A stretch of 64,000 nucleotides of DNA from Planctomycetota bacterium (GTDB lineage: Bacteria > Planctomycetota > Phycisphaerae > Phycisphaerales > UBA1924): the NCBI GenBank assembly GCA_014584315.1, contig JACTNA010000003.1, positions 62,001 to 126,000 on the forward strand. The letters run 5' to 3'. Under the pieces are notes generated by a model, which searched no databases, was not told the origin of the DNA, and saw only the letters and a list, made by a program, of their open reading frames with translations. The position numbers and the translations under genes were made by a program. This document shows positions 9,222 through 18,633 of this stretch, in pieces; positions within the stretch are counted from its first letter, which is position 1, and each line of letters starts with the position of its first letter.

Positions 9222-11585
9222 TCACTCCTCCTTCGGCTTCAGGCGCGCCTTCTCGCTCGGCAGCAGCCGCCGACGCGACGCAGCATACAGCGTCCGAGGC
9301 TGCGGCTTCGGCGCGGGCTGACCGTTCGGCGAACCCGCCGGGGCGCTCACGGGCGCGCCCGACGCGCCGCCACGCTCCGGCTCCGCCACGCGATCGCCGT
9401 CGCCCGTTCCCTCCGACGCCCCACCCCCCCCGCGCCGCCGCCGGCGACGCCGACGCTTCTTCTTCAACCCCGTCTCGCCCGACGGCGCGCCGTCCTCCGA
9501 CGCGCCCTCGCCGGGGGCGCCCTCCTCGTCCGCCGACCGCGCGCCCTCGCCGGGCTCCCCGCCCGCCGACGCAGCCTCGCCCGCCACCTCCGCCGAGCCG
9601 GCCCCGCCCTCGCCCGCGCCCTTGCGGCGCCGACGGCGACGGCGACGCTTCTTCTTGCCCCCCCCCTCGACCCCCTCGACGCCATCCCCCGCGGAGCCTT
9701 CGTCCGCGGCCTCAGCCGCGCCCTCGACCGCCCCGTCCACGCCCGATCCCGCCGACGCCGACGGGGCCTCGCCCTCCGCCGCCACGCCCTCGACGCCCTC
9801 GCCCGCCCCCTTGCGACGCCGACGGCGCCGGCGACGCTTCTTCTTCCCGCCGCCCTCGCCCGCCGTCTCCTCGCCCTCCTCCGGCCCCTCCATCTCGATC
9901 GGATGCGGCGCCGGCTCAGGCTCCGCGCCGTGCTCCTCGTCCTCCGCCTCCGCCTCGGGGGGGGGCACACCGCCCGGGTCCAGCGCCCACGCCTCGTCGC
10001 CCGACGCGTCCTCCCACGCCTTCAACTCCGACTCCGGAGCCTTCGGCGCGGGAAGCCTCGACACGTCGATGTCCGCCCCCGACTTGTCGTACGCGTACAG
10101 CGAGAATCGGTCCACCGGCAGCGTCTCGCTCACGCGAACGTCCGCGTGCTTCCCGCTCCGACGCTCCACCCGCGACAGGCTCCGCCGCTTGTTCGACAGC
10201 AACTCGCCCGCCACCCGCGGGCTGACCACCAACTCCACCCGCGACACCTGCTCGTACTCCAGCAGCGCGGCCAGCTCACGCAGCGCATCCGACGCCACCG
10301 ACGCCGGACGCTGCACCAGGCCCCGCCCGTGGCACGTCGGGCACTCGTGGAAGTGCACGCTCTCGTGGCTCCCGCGCATCCGCTGACGCGTCATCTCCAG
10401 GATGCCGAACGCCGAGATCGGCAGGATCGTGCTCTTCGCACGGTCGCGCTTCAGCCGCTCGCGGTACCGCTGCTCGATCGCCTTGCGGTGCTTCGACGAA
10501 CGCATGTCGATCAGGTCGTTGATCACGATCCCGCCCAGGTCGCGCAGCCGGATCTGGCGGCAGATCTCGTCCGCCGCCTCCAGGTTCGTCCGGTACGCGT
10601 TCGTCTCCGCGTCGCGCGCCGAGCGGCTCTTCCCGCTGTTCACGTCGATCGCGACCACCGCCTCCGTCTCATCGATCACCAGCCGACCGCCCGACGGCAG
10701 CGGCACCTCACGCGCGTGCATGTTCGAGATCTGCTGCTCCACCCCGAACGCGTGGAACAGCGGCCGACGACCCGTGTACTGCTGCAACTTCACGCTCGAT
10801 CGGGGCGCGACGATCTTCATGAACCGGCTCGCACGCTTCAGCGCGCCCTCGTCGTCGATCACGATCTCGCTCACGTCGTTCGTCACGAAGTCGCGCAGCG
10901 CACGCACCAGCAGGTCGCTCTCCGAGTACAGCAGCCGGGGCTTCTTCCCCTGCTTCAGCCGCTGCTCCATGTCCTTCCACAGACGGAGCAGGTACGCCAG
11001 GTCGCGCTTCAACTCCGCCTTCGTCCGCTCGAACCCCGCCGTCCGAAGGATGAACCCGAACCCGTCCGGCAACTCCAACTGGTCCAGAATCTCGCGCATC
11101 TTCGCGCGCTGCTCCTCGTCCTCCACCTTCCGGGACACCCCCACCTTGTCCATCAGCGGCATCATCACCAGGTACCGCCCCGGGATCGAGAGGTACCCCG
11201 TCAGCGTCGGGCCTTTCGTCCCAACACCCTCCTTCAGCACCTGCACGATCACTTCCTGACCGCGCTTCAGGCACTCCTGCAGCGGCGGACGCTCGCGACG
11301 CGGCGTCTTCTTCCCCACCTGCTCCGTCGCGTCCTCCTCCCCCGGGAAGTACCGCGGGTGAAGGTCCGACACGTGCAGAAAACCGTTCTCCTCCACGCCG
11401 AAATCGACGAACGCGGCCTGGATCCCCGCCTCGACGTTCGTCACCTTCCCGACATAAATGTTGTTGACCCGGCTGACCGCGTCCACACGCTCCGCGTGGA
11501 ACTCCTCGAGTTTGCCGTCCTCGACGATCGCGACGCGGCACTCCTCGCCGGGAACGTAGTTGATCAGCATCCGTGTTGATGGCAT
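9222..11585 (-). CDS. rne: Ribonuclease E/G with oligo-arginine C-terminal extension
   Basis: A 787-residue single-strand endoribonuclease of the RNase E/G family. Near the start lies the S1 domain (NNIYVGKVTNVEAGIQAAFVDFG...GFLHVSDL), then the RNase H-like and DNase I-like catalytic core with VAIDVNSGK and GGIVINDLIDM, which carry the catalytic Mg2+ aspartates, and the Zn-link CPTCHGRG. After about residue 500 the sequence becomes disordered and acidic, with three basic blocks of the form KKKR8 spaced about 63 residues apart. Such a tail in RNase E binds RNA, membrane or degradosome partners. The ATG at 11585 is chosen; a second in-frame ATG five codons later begins LINYVPGEE. Confidence 0.9.
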   Translation of the reverse strand: MPSTRMLINYVPGEECRVAIVEDGKLEEFHAERVDAVSRVNNIYVGKVTNVEAGIQAAFVDFGVEENGFLHVSDLHPRYFPGEEDATEQVGKKTPRRERPPLQECLKRGQEVIVQVLKEGVGTKGPTLTGYLSIPGRYLVMMPLMDKVGVSRKVEDEEQRAKMREILDQLELPDGFGFILRTAGFERTKAELKRDLAYLLRLWKDMEQRLKQGKKPRLLYSESDLLVRALRDFVTNDVSEIVIDDEGALKRASRFMKIVAPRSSVKLQQYTGRRPLFHAFGVEQQISNMHAREVPLPSGGRLVIDETEAVVAIDVNSGKSRSARDAETNAYRTNLEAADEICRQIRLRDLGGIVINDLIDMRSSKHRKAIEQRYRERLKRDRAKSTILPISAFGILEMTRQRMRGSHESVHFHECPTCHGRGLVQRPASVASDALRELAALLEYEQVSRVELVVSPRVAGELLSNKRRSLSRVERRSGKHADVRVSETLPVDRFSLYAYDKSGADIDVSRLPAPKAPESELKAWEDASGDEAWALDPGGVPPPEAEAEDEEHGAEPEPAPHPIEMEGPEEGEETAGEGGGKKKRRRRRRRRKGAGEGVEGVAAEGEAPSASAGSGVDGAVEGAAEAADEGSAGDGVEGVEGGGKKKRRRRRRRRKGAGEGGAGSAEVAGEAASAGGEPGEGARSADEEGAPGEGASEDGAPSGETGLKKKRRRRRRRRGGGGASEGTGDGDRVAEPERGGASGAPVSAPAGSPNGQPAPKPQPRTLYAASRRRLLPSEKARLKPKEE

Positions 11586-11898
11586 CGTCTGGCTCGCAGG
11601 CCTGACGCCGCGCGCCGTCGTCCCCGAGGAGGACTGGCTCCCGCCCGAACGAACACGGGCGGCCGGTCGGGCCCCGCACGCCGCGCCCCGTCGGAGCGCA
11701 CAACGCGAGTCCCGTTGTCCCAACCGGTGGCGTGCGGGCGTGTGCCCTCGCGCCGGCCGGGGCGCCGACCCGACGCGCCGGCGGCGTCTCGCCGCGAGCG
11801 GATCGGGGGCTTCGTCTGTCGGGCACGACGCCGCGCGGCGCCACGCCTCTTCGTCTTCACCCTTCGGCTCAGGGGGCGCTCGCCGCGTCGGGCTTCGC
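11586..11898. other. Gene-free leader region of the RNase E/G gene
   Basis: 313 bases between ptsI and the RNase E/G gene. I see no supported gene and no clear promoter; the only structure is a 6-bp inverted repeat ACAACG/CGTTGT at 11700-11718. A long leader is typical for rne, which feeds back on its own 5' UTR in enterics, but nothing here shows that directly. Confidence 0.4.
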
Positions 11899-13662
11899 CT
11901 ACCCCCCCCCGGCGGAACGACCGCCGGAGGCCTCCGGGACAATCTTGCGGACGTGCTCCCGCACATAGGCGGAAACCTCAACGTCCGAATCGAACGTCAG
12001 CGCCTTTCGCGCCACACGCTCGCACTCCTGCATCGTGACCGATCGCACCAGCCGCTTCACCTGCGGGATCGCGCCGCTCGTCACCGAAAGGGTACGCAGC
12101 CCCAGCCCCAGCAGCAACATCGCGTACTCCCGCTCCCCCGCGGCCTCCCCGCAGCACGACACCGGGATGCCCGCCTTCCGGGCCGCCCGCGACACCTGCC
12201 GGATCAGCATCAGAACCGCCGGATGCCACGGCTGGTACAGCCCCGCCACCCGCTCGTTCGTTCGATCGACCGCCAGCGTGTACTGCACGAGGTCATTCGT
12301 CCCGATCGAGAAAAAATCCACCTCACGCGCAAACGCTGCCGACTGCAACGCCGCCGAAGGCAACTCCACCATCATCCCCACGGGCACCGAACGGTCGAAC
12401 GCGACCCCCTCCTCCGCCAGGTCCTCCATCACGTCCCGCAGAATCAGCCGCGCGTGACGCAACTCCCCGATCGACGTGATCAGCGGGAACATCACCTTCA
12501 CAGGACCGAGCGCGCTCGCCCGAAGGATCGCACGCAACTGCCGCTTGAAGATCGCACGCTCCGCCAGGCAGTACCGGATCGACCGCAGCCCCAGCGCGGG
12601 GTTCCGCTCCGGGACCTCCGCCCGCGCCTGCGTGTACTTGTCCGCCCCGAGATCGATCGTCCGGATCGTCAGCGGCCGACCGCCCAGCATCCCGATCGCC
12701 GTCCGGTACGCCTCGAAGTGGTCCTCCTCGCTCGGCTCACGGTTCGCCGCGAGGAACAGGAACTCCGTCCGGTACAGCCCCACACCCGTCCCGCCGTGCG
12801 ACAGCACCGCCGACACTTCCTCCGGAAACTCGATGTTCCCGAGCAACTCCACCGCCGTCCCGTCCCGCGTCACCGCCGGAAGGCCGGCCAACTCCGCCAG
12901 CGACAACTCCGCCAGACGATGCTGCTCCGCGTACCCCTCGTACTTGCTCAGCTGCTCCTCGTCCGGGTCGAGGATCACCACCCCGCGGTCCCCGTCCAGC
13001 ACCACGCGCTCCCCGTCCGAGGCCAGCGACGTCACGTTGTGGCACCCCACCACCGCCGGCAGCCCAAGCCCGTTCGCCACGATCGCCGTGTGGCTCGTCC
13101 GGCCCCCCGAGTCCGTCGCGAACCCCACCACCGTCCGACGGTTGAACGACGCCGCCTGCGAAGGCGTCAGGTCACGCGCGATCACCACCGTCGGCTCCGT
13201 GATCTCGTCCAGACGCGAACGCCGCTCACCCACCAGGCACGTCAACAGCCGGTTCGCCAGGTCGCGGATGTCGTCCGCCTTCGTCGTGAACGCCGAGTCC
13301 GTCTTGCGCCGGAACTGCGCCGCAAGGTCGTCGAACACCGTCGTCACCGCGTGCTCGGCGTTCACCCGCTCCGACGCGATCTTCGCACGGATCGGGTCGA
13401 TCAGGCTCCGATCGCGCAGCATCCCCTTGTGGAACAGGAACACCTTCGCCGCCTCGGCCCCCATCTCACGCTCCGCCTCCTCGTGCACCCGGTCCAGGTC
13501 CGCGATCGCGTCGCCCAACGCACGGTCGAACCGCCCCTGCTCCGCCCCCACCGCCTCGGGAGCGATCGACCGACGCGGCACCCACACCCGGTCGTCGCCC
13601 AGCACGAACGCCCGCGCCACCACCACGCCTGGAGACACCGGAATGCCCTGGATCACATGCAT
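11899..13662 (-). CDS. ptsI: Phosphoenolpyruvate-protein phosphotransferase (enzyme I)
   Basis: A 587-residue enzyme I of the phosphotransferase system, which takes phosphate from PEP and passes it to HPr. It starts MHVIQGIPVSPGVVVARAFV, the standard enzyme I N-terminus. The phospho-accepting His lies in GGRTSHTAIVANGLGLPAVVG. The C-terminal PEP-binding TIM barrel has GVGLYRTEFLFL, SIGTNDLVQYTLAVDR and the active-site Cys in SCCGEAAG. No HPr or enzyme II gene lies in the window, so it may act in nitrogen-PTS or regulatory signalling, as in other planctomycetes with incomplete systems (inference). The start at 13662 was chosen by homology; upstream in-frame codons are not protein-like. Confidence 0.93.
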   Translation of the reverse strand: MHVIQGIPVSPGVVVARAFVLGDDRVWVPRRSIAPEAVGAEQGRFDRALGDAIADLDRVHEEAEREMGAEAAKVFLFHKGMLRDRSLIDPIRAKIASERVNAEHAVTTVFDDLAAQFRRKTDSAFTTKADDIRDLANRLLTCLVGERRSRLDEITEPTVVIARDLTPSQAASFNRRTVVGFATDSGGRTSHTAIVANGLGLPAVVGCHNVTSLASDGERVVLDGDRGVVILDPDEEQLSKYEGYAEQHRLAELSLAELAGLPAVTRDGTAVELLGNIEFPEEVSAVLSHGGTGVGLYRTEFLFLAANREPSEEDHFEAYRTAIGMLGGRPLTIRTIDLGADKYTQARAEVPERNPALGLRSIRYCLAERAIFKRQLRAILRASALGPVKVMFPLITSIGELRHARLILRDVMEDLAEEGVAFDRSVPVGMMVELPSAALQSAAFAREVDFFSIGTNDLVQYTLAVDRTNERVAGLYQPWHPAVLMLIRQVSRAARKAGIPVSCCGEAAGEREYAMLLLGLGLRTLSVTSGAIPQVKRLVRSVTMQECERVARKALTFDSDVEVSAYVREHVRKIVPEASGGRSAGGG

Positions 13663-13967
13663 GGTGTGAGGCCGCGAGGCGAGGACCACGGACGGCAAGG
13701 GCGGACCCGGCGTACGCCCCACGCACCCGCGGAACCGCCCGAAACCCATCCTATGCGAACCGCTCGCCGCGCTCCCCTCACGCCCACGCCCGTCCCCAAC
13801 CGATCCCACACACGCGGCATCCCACGCCCACGCTTGACTTCAACCGCCCGCACGGCTCTCATTCACCGCTGGTGCGGGCGGCGCCCGTCGGAGGGAAAGC
13901 CGCCCGCGGCCTGGGTCGGGGGCGTTCACCCCGCGGCCCGCGCCGGGATGAAGACAACCGGGTCTGA
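13663..13967. other. Divergent intergenic region ptsI-rho
   Basis: 305 bases without a gene that hold the divergent promoters of ptsI and rho. A TAGGAT box on the minus strand at 13753-13748 may serve ptsI with an approximately 85-base leader. Confidence 0.45.
13834..13862 (+). promoter_or_regulatory. Candidate sigma-70 type promoter of rho
   Basis: TTGACT at 13834-13839, a 17-base spacer and TCTCAT at 13857-13862 give good -35 and -10 hexamers with ideal spacing, leaving a leader of about 100 bases before rho. A long leader is common for rho, which is autoregulated in enterics. Confidence 0.5.
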
Positions 13968-15206
13968 ATGAAGACGCTGACCGGCATCCTTGAATGGCCG
14001 CAGCGCTCGGAAGGTCGTGTGCGGCAGATGGCCGGCGCGACGATCCTCGAGAGCGCGGACGATCCTTTCGTTCCCGTCAACTTCGGGGACCAGCTCCCCC
14101 TGCGCTCAGGACTCGAAGTCACCGTCGAGGTCGTCCACCGAAAGCCCCGACGCCGTCGCCGAGGCCGACCCGGAACGCCACGCCAGTCTCGCCCGGTCGT
14201 CGAGCGATTCCTCGCCATCGAAGGACTCGACCCCGAACGCTACCGCGAGTGCAAGCCCTTCGACGAACTCACCTCCATCGACCCCCAGCCGCGCCTCACG
14301 CTCGAATACCCGGGCTGCCCGGCCGCCTGCCGACTCATCGACCTCTTCTGCCCCATCGGCCGCGGCCAACGCGGCCTCATCGTCTCCCCGCCCAAGGCCG
14401 GCAAGACCACCCTCCTCAAGAACATCGCCGAATCCATCCTCCGCAACCACCCGGAGGTCTACGTCTTCCTCCTCCTCGTCGACGAACGCCCCGAGGAAGT
14501 CACCGACTTCCGGCGCACCTTCCTCGGCCCGACCGTCCCCCAGAAGGCGAACGGCCAACCAGGCCCCAACGGCGAGCCGCACCCGAGCGAACCCGATCCA
14601 CGCCCCTGGGGCGACCGCGTCCGCCTCATCGCCTCCAGCAACGACCACGACGTCGAACGCCACGTCGAGGTCTGCATCACCTGCGTCGAACGATGCAAGC
14701 GCATGGTCGAGGCCGGCAAGCACGTCGTCGTCATGCTCGACTCCCTCACCCGCGTCGGTCGCGCCTTCAACCGCTCACGCAAGCACGCCAGCAGCGGACG
14801 AACCATGACCGGCGGCATCGACAGCCGCGCGCTCGAAGTCCCCAAGCAGATCTTCGGCTCCGCGCGCAACACCGAGGAAGCCGGCAGCCTCACCATGCTC
14901 GCCACCTGCCTCGTCGACACCGGCTCCCAGGGCGACCAGGTCATCTTCGAGGAGTTCAAGGGCACCGGCAACATGGAACTCATCCTCGACCGAAAGATCG
15001 CCGAGAAACGCCTCTTCCCCGCCATCAACCTCGCCGCCAGCGGCACACGCAAGGAGCACCTGCTCATGGACGAGCAGGAACTCGCCACCATCACCGCCCT
15101 GCGACGCCGCCTCATGAGCATGCCCCCCCCGCAGCAGGTCGAGCAGCTCCTCGCCGCCCTCGAACGATTCCCCACCAACTCGCAACTCGTCGGCTCGGCA
15201 CGCTGA
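13968..15206 (+). CDS. rho: Transcription termination factor Rho (short N-terminus, central insertion)
   Basis: A 412-residue hexameric RNA-dependent ATPase that ends transcription. It begins directly at the cold-shock RNA-binding domain (LTGILEWPQ), without the N-terminal helical bundle of E. coli Rho. An arginine-rich linker (residues 60-67) follows. Walker A is PPKAGKTTLL (141-150), then LLVDERPEEVTDFRR, Walker B VVVMLDSLTR (253-262), SGRTMTGGID and FEEFKGTGNMELILDRKIAEKRLFPAI. Between residues about 187 and 215 there is a Pro/Gly-rich insertion where E. coli has only VKGEVVAST. The start has only a weak ribosome site but no good alternative. It is divergent from ptsI. Confidence 0.93.
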   Translation: MKTLTGILEWPQRSEGRVRQMAGATILESADDPFVPVNFGDQLPLRSGLEVTVEVVHRKPRRRRRGRPGTPRQSRPVVERFLAIEGLDPERYRECKPFDELTSIDPQPRLTLEYPGCPAACRLIDLFCPIGRGQRGLIVSPPKAGKTTLLKNIAESILRNHPEVYVFLLLVDERPEEVTDFRRTFLGPTVPQKANGQPGPNGEPHPSEPDPRPWGDRVRLIASSNDHDVERHVEVCITCVERCKRMVEAGKHVVVMLDSLTRVGRAFNRSRKHASSGRTMTGGIDSRALEVPKQIFGSARNTEEAGSLTMLATCLVDTGSQGDQVIFEEFKGTGNMELILDRKIAEKRLFPAINLAASGTRKEHLLMDEQELATITALRRRLMSMPPPQQVEQLLAALERFPTNSQLVGSAR

Positions 15207-15276
15207 CCCGACCTCGCCCGCCCCACGCTCGCCACGACCCGACGCCGCGGCGCACCATCGCCGCGCGGACACCCTC

Positions 15277-15282
15277 TACACT
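15277..15282 (+). promoter_or_regulatory. Candidate -10 box, leaderless start of solute-binding protein
   Basis: TACACT lies six bases before the ATG at 15289 and there is no Shine-Dalgarno, so the transcript would begin at or next to the start codon. Confidence 0.4.
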
Positions 15283-15288
15283 CACCCC

Positions 15289-16908
15289 ATGACCCCCGGC
15301 CGCGCGATCATCGTCCTCGCTCTCGCGGTCATCCTCGGCCTCCCCCTCCTCCTCGGCTCGCGACGCGACAGCCCCCCCCCCGGCGGCGACGCCCTCACCC
15401 TCATCGTCATCACACCCCACGTCCGCCAGATCCAGCAGGAGTTCGCCGACGCCTTCGACCGCTGGCACCGACGCGAGCACGGCCTCCCCGCCCGCATCGA
15501 CTACCGTCGCCCCGGCGGCACTTCCGAAATCCTCAAGCAACTCCAGGCCCAGTTCAACGCCGCCCTCGCCTCCGGACGCTACGACCTCGACCCCGAAGGC
15601 CGCGTCATCCTCCACACCGGCGCCATCACCTTCGACGCCATGTTCGGCGGCGGGTCCTACGACCACACCCGCCTCAAGACCGGCGACGGCGTCACCATCA
15701 CCCTCCCCGGCGCAACCACGCCCACGCCCGTCCCCATGTCCGCCCCGGCGGGATTCGACCAGCGAACCCTCGACGAGTGGTACGGCGACAACGCCATCGG
15801 CTCCGGACGCCTCTACGACCCCGACCAGCACTGGCTCGGCACCGCACTCTCATCCTTCGGCATCGTCTACAACCGCGATACCGTCCAACGACTCCTCGGC
15901 CGCCGCGACCTCGAATCCTTCCACGACCTCGCCGACCCCCGACTCGCAGGGTGGATCGCCCTCGCCGACCCCAGACAGTCCGGCTCCATCACCACCACCT
16001 TCGACGCCATCCTCTCCCGCTACGGATGGGACGACGGCTGGCGCCTCCTCCGCGCCATGTGCGCCAACACCCGTTACTTCACCAACTCCTCCACCAAGCC
16101 CCCCATCGACGTCAGTCAGGGCGAAGCCGCCGCCGGACTCGCCATCGACTTCTACGGCCGCACCCAGGCCCAGGTCGTCATGCGCCCCGACGAGACCCCC
16201 GACACCTCGCGCGTCGGCTACGCCGATCCCCCCGGCGCGGTCTACGTCGACGCCGACCCCGTCTCCATCCTCAACGGCGCGCCAAGCCCCGACCTCGCCC
16301 GACGCTTCGTCGAGTTCTGCCTCACCGACGAGGCCCAGGCCCTCTGGAACTTCCACGCCACCTCCACCCCCGCCGGCGCATCCAACCCCCACGGGCCCGA
16401 CGCACGCCCCCTCGGCCCGACCACGCACGAACTCCGCCGGATGCCCGCACGCCGCGACTTCTACGCCCGCTACCCCGACCACCTCATCGACAAGGTCAAC
16501 CCCTTCGACATCGCCTCCACCACCCCAAGCGCGGGCTGGCGCACCGCGATCGGCCTCATGATGGGCGCGTTCGCCGTCGACAACCTCGACGACATCCGCG
16601 CCGCATGGCTCGCCATGCACCGCGCCCGCGATCGCGGCGCGCCCGCCGATGCGCTCGCCGACATGGAACGCCTCTTCTACGCCTTCCCCGAGCCGGACCA
16701 GGTCGCCCGCCTCTGGCGATCCCTCTTCGGCGACGCCGAACCGCGCTGCCCCGACGCCGCCCTCCTCCCCTTCACGCCCGAGAACTACACCGCCGTCCGC
16801 GCCGCCTGGCGCGACCCCGCGATCCTCGCACGCCTGCGCATCGTCTACACCAGCGCATTCCGGGAGAACTACCGCGCCATCCTCCGCATGGCCGAAGAAC
16901 ACCACTGA
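15289..16908 (+). CDS. Extracellular solute-binding protein (ABC transporter type)
   Basis: A 539-residue exported protein with a signal anchor (IIVLALAVILGLPLLLGS, about 6-24). Residues 37 to about 350 look like a type 2 periplasmic binding protein of the iron/thiamine/spermidine group: LIVITPHVRQIQQEFADAF, the GGTSEILKQLQAQF segment, GIVYNRDTVQR, WIALADPRQSGS and the late FVEFCLTDEAQALW. The C-terminal extension of about 150 residues is longer than in simple binding proteins. No permease or ATPase gene is adjacent. The ligand cannot be told from sequence; iron or another metal is the commonest in this group. Confidence 0.78.
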   Translation: MTPGRAIIVLALAVILGLPLLLGSRRDSPPPGGDALTLIVITPHVRQIQQEFADAFDRWHRREHGLPARIDYRRPGGTSEILKQLQAQFNAALASGRYDLDPEGRVILHTGAITFDAMFGGGSYDHTRLKTGDGVTITLPGATTPTPVPMSAPAGFDQRTLDEWYGDNAIGSGRLYDPDQHWLGTALSSFGIVYNRDTVQRLLGRRDLESFHDLADPRLAGWIALADPRQSGSITTTFDAILSRYGWDDGWRLLRAMCANTRYFTNSSTKPPIDVSQGEAAAGLAIDFYGRTQAQVVMRPDETPDTSRVGYADPPGAVYVDADPVSILNGAPSPDLARRFVEFCLTDEAQALWNFHATSTPAGASNPHGPDARPLGPTTHELRRMPARRDFYARYPDHLIDKVNPFDIASTTPSAGWRTAIGLMMGAFAVDNLDDIRAAWLAMHRARDRGAPADALADMERLFYAFPEPDQVARLWRSLFGDAEPRCPDAALLPFTPENYTAVRAAWRDPAILARLRIVYTSAFRENYRAILRMAEEHH

Positions 16909-16996
16909 CGAGGCCGACTTCCTCCGCGCCATCGCAACCTTCGCGCCCGTCGCGCTCCGCTTCTCCTCCTCGCGTCAGACCGCAGGGAACCCGCCG

Positions 16997-18547
16997 ATGC
17001 CCCACGAGGCCGACAGCAGGCCCACCCTCACGAAGATCATCGCCACGCTCGGCCCCGCCTCCGAGTCCGCCGACGCCGTCCGCGCGCTCGTCGATGCCGG
17101 CGCCACCGTCTTCCGCCTCAACTTCTCCCACGGCTCGTTCGACGACCACCTCCGACGGCTCCGCGCCGTCCGCGCCGTCTCCGACGACGTCAACCTCCCC
17201 CTCGCCGTCTTCGGCGACCTCCCGGGACCCAAGATCCGCGTCGGCCGCGTCCCCGCCGCCGGACTCGTCCTCCACGCCGGCGCGGACGCCCTCATCAGCC
17301 ACGACCTCGACGAGGCCCGCTACCAACCCGACCCCGACGGCCAGCGCACCGTCCTCCTCCCCTGCTCCTACCAACCCCTCGCGCGCGAAGTCCAACCAGG
17401 CCACCGCGTCCTCATCAACGACGGCGCCATCCGGATGCTCGCCGTCGACGCCGACCCGCGCGGCGCGTGGCTCCGATGCCGCGTTACCGTCGGCGGCCTC
17501 GTCACCACCGGCAAGGGCATCAACCTCCCGGACTCCGACCTCTCCGCGCCCGCCCTCACCGACCGCGACCTCGCCTGCGTCGAGTGGGCCGTCGAGCACG
17601 CCCTCGACTTCCTCGCCCTCTCTTTCGTCCGACGCGCCGACGACGTCCTCGACCTCAAGCGCCGACTCAGCGGCATGTGCCCGGCCTGCAAGTCGGAACC
17701 CGACGACGAGCACGGCGCTTCCATCCCCGTCATCGCCAAGATCGAGAAGCCCCAGGCCGTCGCCGACATCGACGCCATCGCCGACGCCGCCGACGCCATC
17801 ATGGTCGCCCGCGGCGACCTCGGCGTCGAGATGGACCTCGTCCGCGTCCCCGTCGTCCAGAAACGCATCGTCGCCGCCGCCAACGAGTGGGGCAAGCCCT
17901 GCATCGTCGCCACCCAGATGCTCGAAACCATGATCGAGAACGCCACACCCACCCGCGCCGAAGCCTCCGACGTCGCCAACGCCATCTTCGACGGCGCGGG
18001 CTGCCTCATGCTCTCCGGCGAGACCGCCGTCGGCAAACGCCCCGACCTCGCCGTGGACACCATGCGCCGCATCGCCCTCGAGGCCGAACGCCACCTCGCC
18101 TCCCTCCCCCAGCGCGCCGACCCGCCCCAGCGCCTCGTCCAGCAGCGCTACCGCACCGCCGCCCTCGCGCACGGCGCATGGCACGTCGCCCACGACTGCG
18201 CCGCCGAACTCGTCGTCTGCTGGTCGCAGGCCGGCGGCACCGCACGCTACCTCTCCCAGAACGACTTCTCCATCCCCATCGTCGCCTACTCCTCCAGCCC
18301 ACGCGCCACCCGACGCATGGCCCTCCTCCGCGGCGTCATCCCGGTCTGCTCCCCGCCCCCCCCCTCCGGCCGGCTCGCCGACTGGAACGAACAGGCCGAC
18401 CGCGACCTCCTCGCCCGAGGCTGGGCCGCGCAGGGCACACCCATCGTCCTCCTCGCCGGCAAGCCCCTCGGCCAGGCCAAGGCCACCAACACCATCGCCT
18501 TCCACCGCGTCGGCGACCCCGGCGGCTTCTTCGGCCACGACGCCTGA
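16997..18547 (+). CDS. pyk: Pyruvate kinase
   Basis: A 516-residue enzyme that converts PEP and ADP to pyruvate and ATP. Motifs: TKIIATLGPASES, FRLNFSHGS, FGDLPGPKIRVG with the start of the small B domain, PVIAKIEKPQAV with the catalytic Lys, MVARGDLGVEM binding Mg2+, and CIVATQMLETMI followed by PTRAEASDVANAIFDGAGCLMLSGETA. A segment CPACKSEPDDEHG (about residues 230-242) is an insertion compared with E. coli enzymes. The C-terminal domain continues to the end. The ATG at 16997 is preceded by AGGGAA and the next residues match family N-termini; the open frame upstream is a shadow of the preceding gene. Confidence 0.95.
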   Translation: MPHEADSRPTLTKIIATLGPASESADAVRALVDAGATVFRLNFSHGSFDDHLRRLRAVRAVSDDVNLPLAVFGDLPGPKIRVGRVPAAGLVLHAGADALISHDLDEARYQPDPDGQRTVLLPCSYQPLAREVQPGHRVLINDGAIRMLAVDADPRGAWLRCRVTVGGLVTTGKGINLPDSDLSAPALTDRDLACVEWAVEHALDFLALSFVRRADDVLDLKRRLSGMCPACKSEPDDEHGASIPVIAKIEKPQAVADIDAIADAADAIMVARGDLGVEMDLVRVPVVQKRIVAAANEWGKPCIVATQMLETMIENATPTRAEASDVANAIFDGAGCLMLSGETAVGKRPDLAVDTMRRIALEAERHLASLPQRADPPQRLVQQRYRTAALAHGAWHVAHDCAAELVVCWSQAGGTARYLSQNDFSIPIVAYSSSPRATRRMALLRGVIPVCSPPPPSGRLADWNEQADRDLLARGWAAQGTPIVLLAGKPLGQAKATNTIAFHRVGDPGGFFGHDA

Positions 18548-18564
18548 GCGAACCATCCCATGAC

Positions 18565-18591
18565 GGTGGCACAGGCGTCCCGCCCGTGCCC
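18565..18591. repeat. Dispersed palindromic repeat, GTGGCACAGGCG type
   Basis: GTGGCACAGGCGTCCCGCCCGTGCC is an imperfect palindrome just after pyk, one base different in its right arm from the copies tandemly repeated at 23985-24102. Confidence 0.6.
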
Positions 18592-18633
18592 CTCTCCCTT
18601 GTTACAATCCCCCCAACTCAGAGGAGTACCGCC

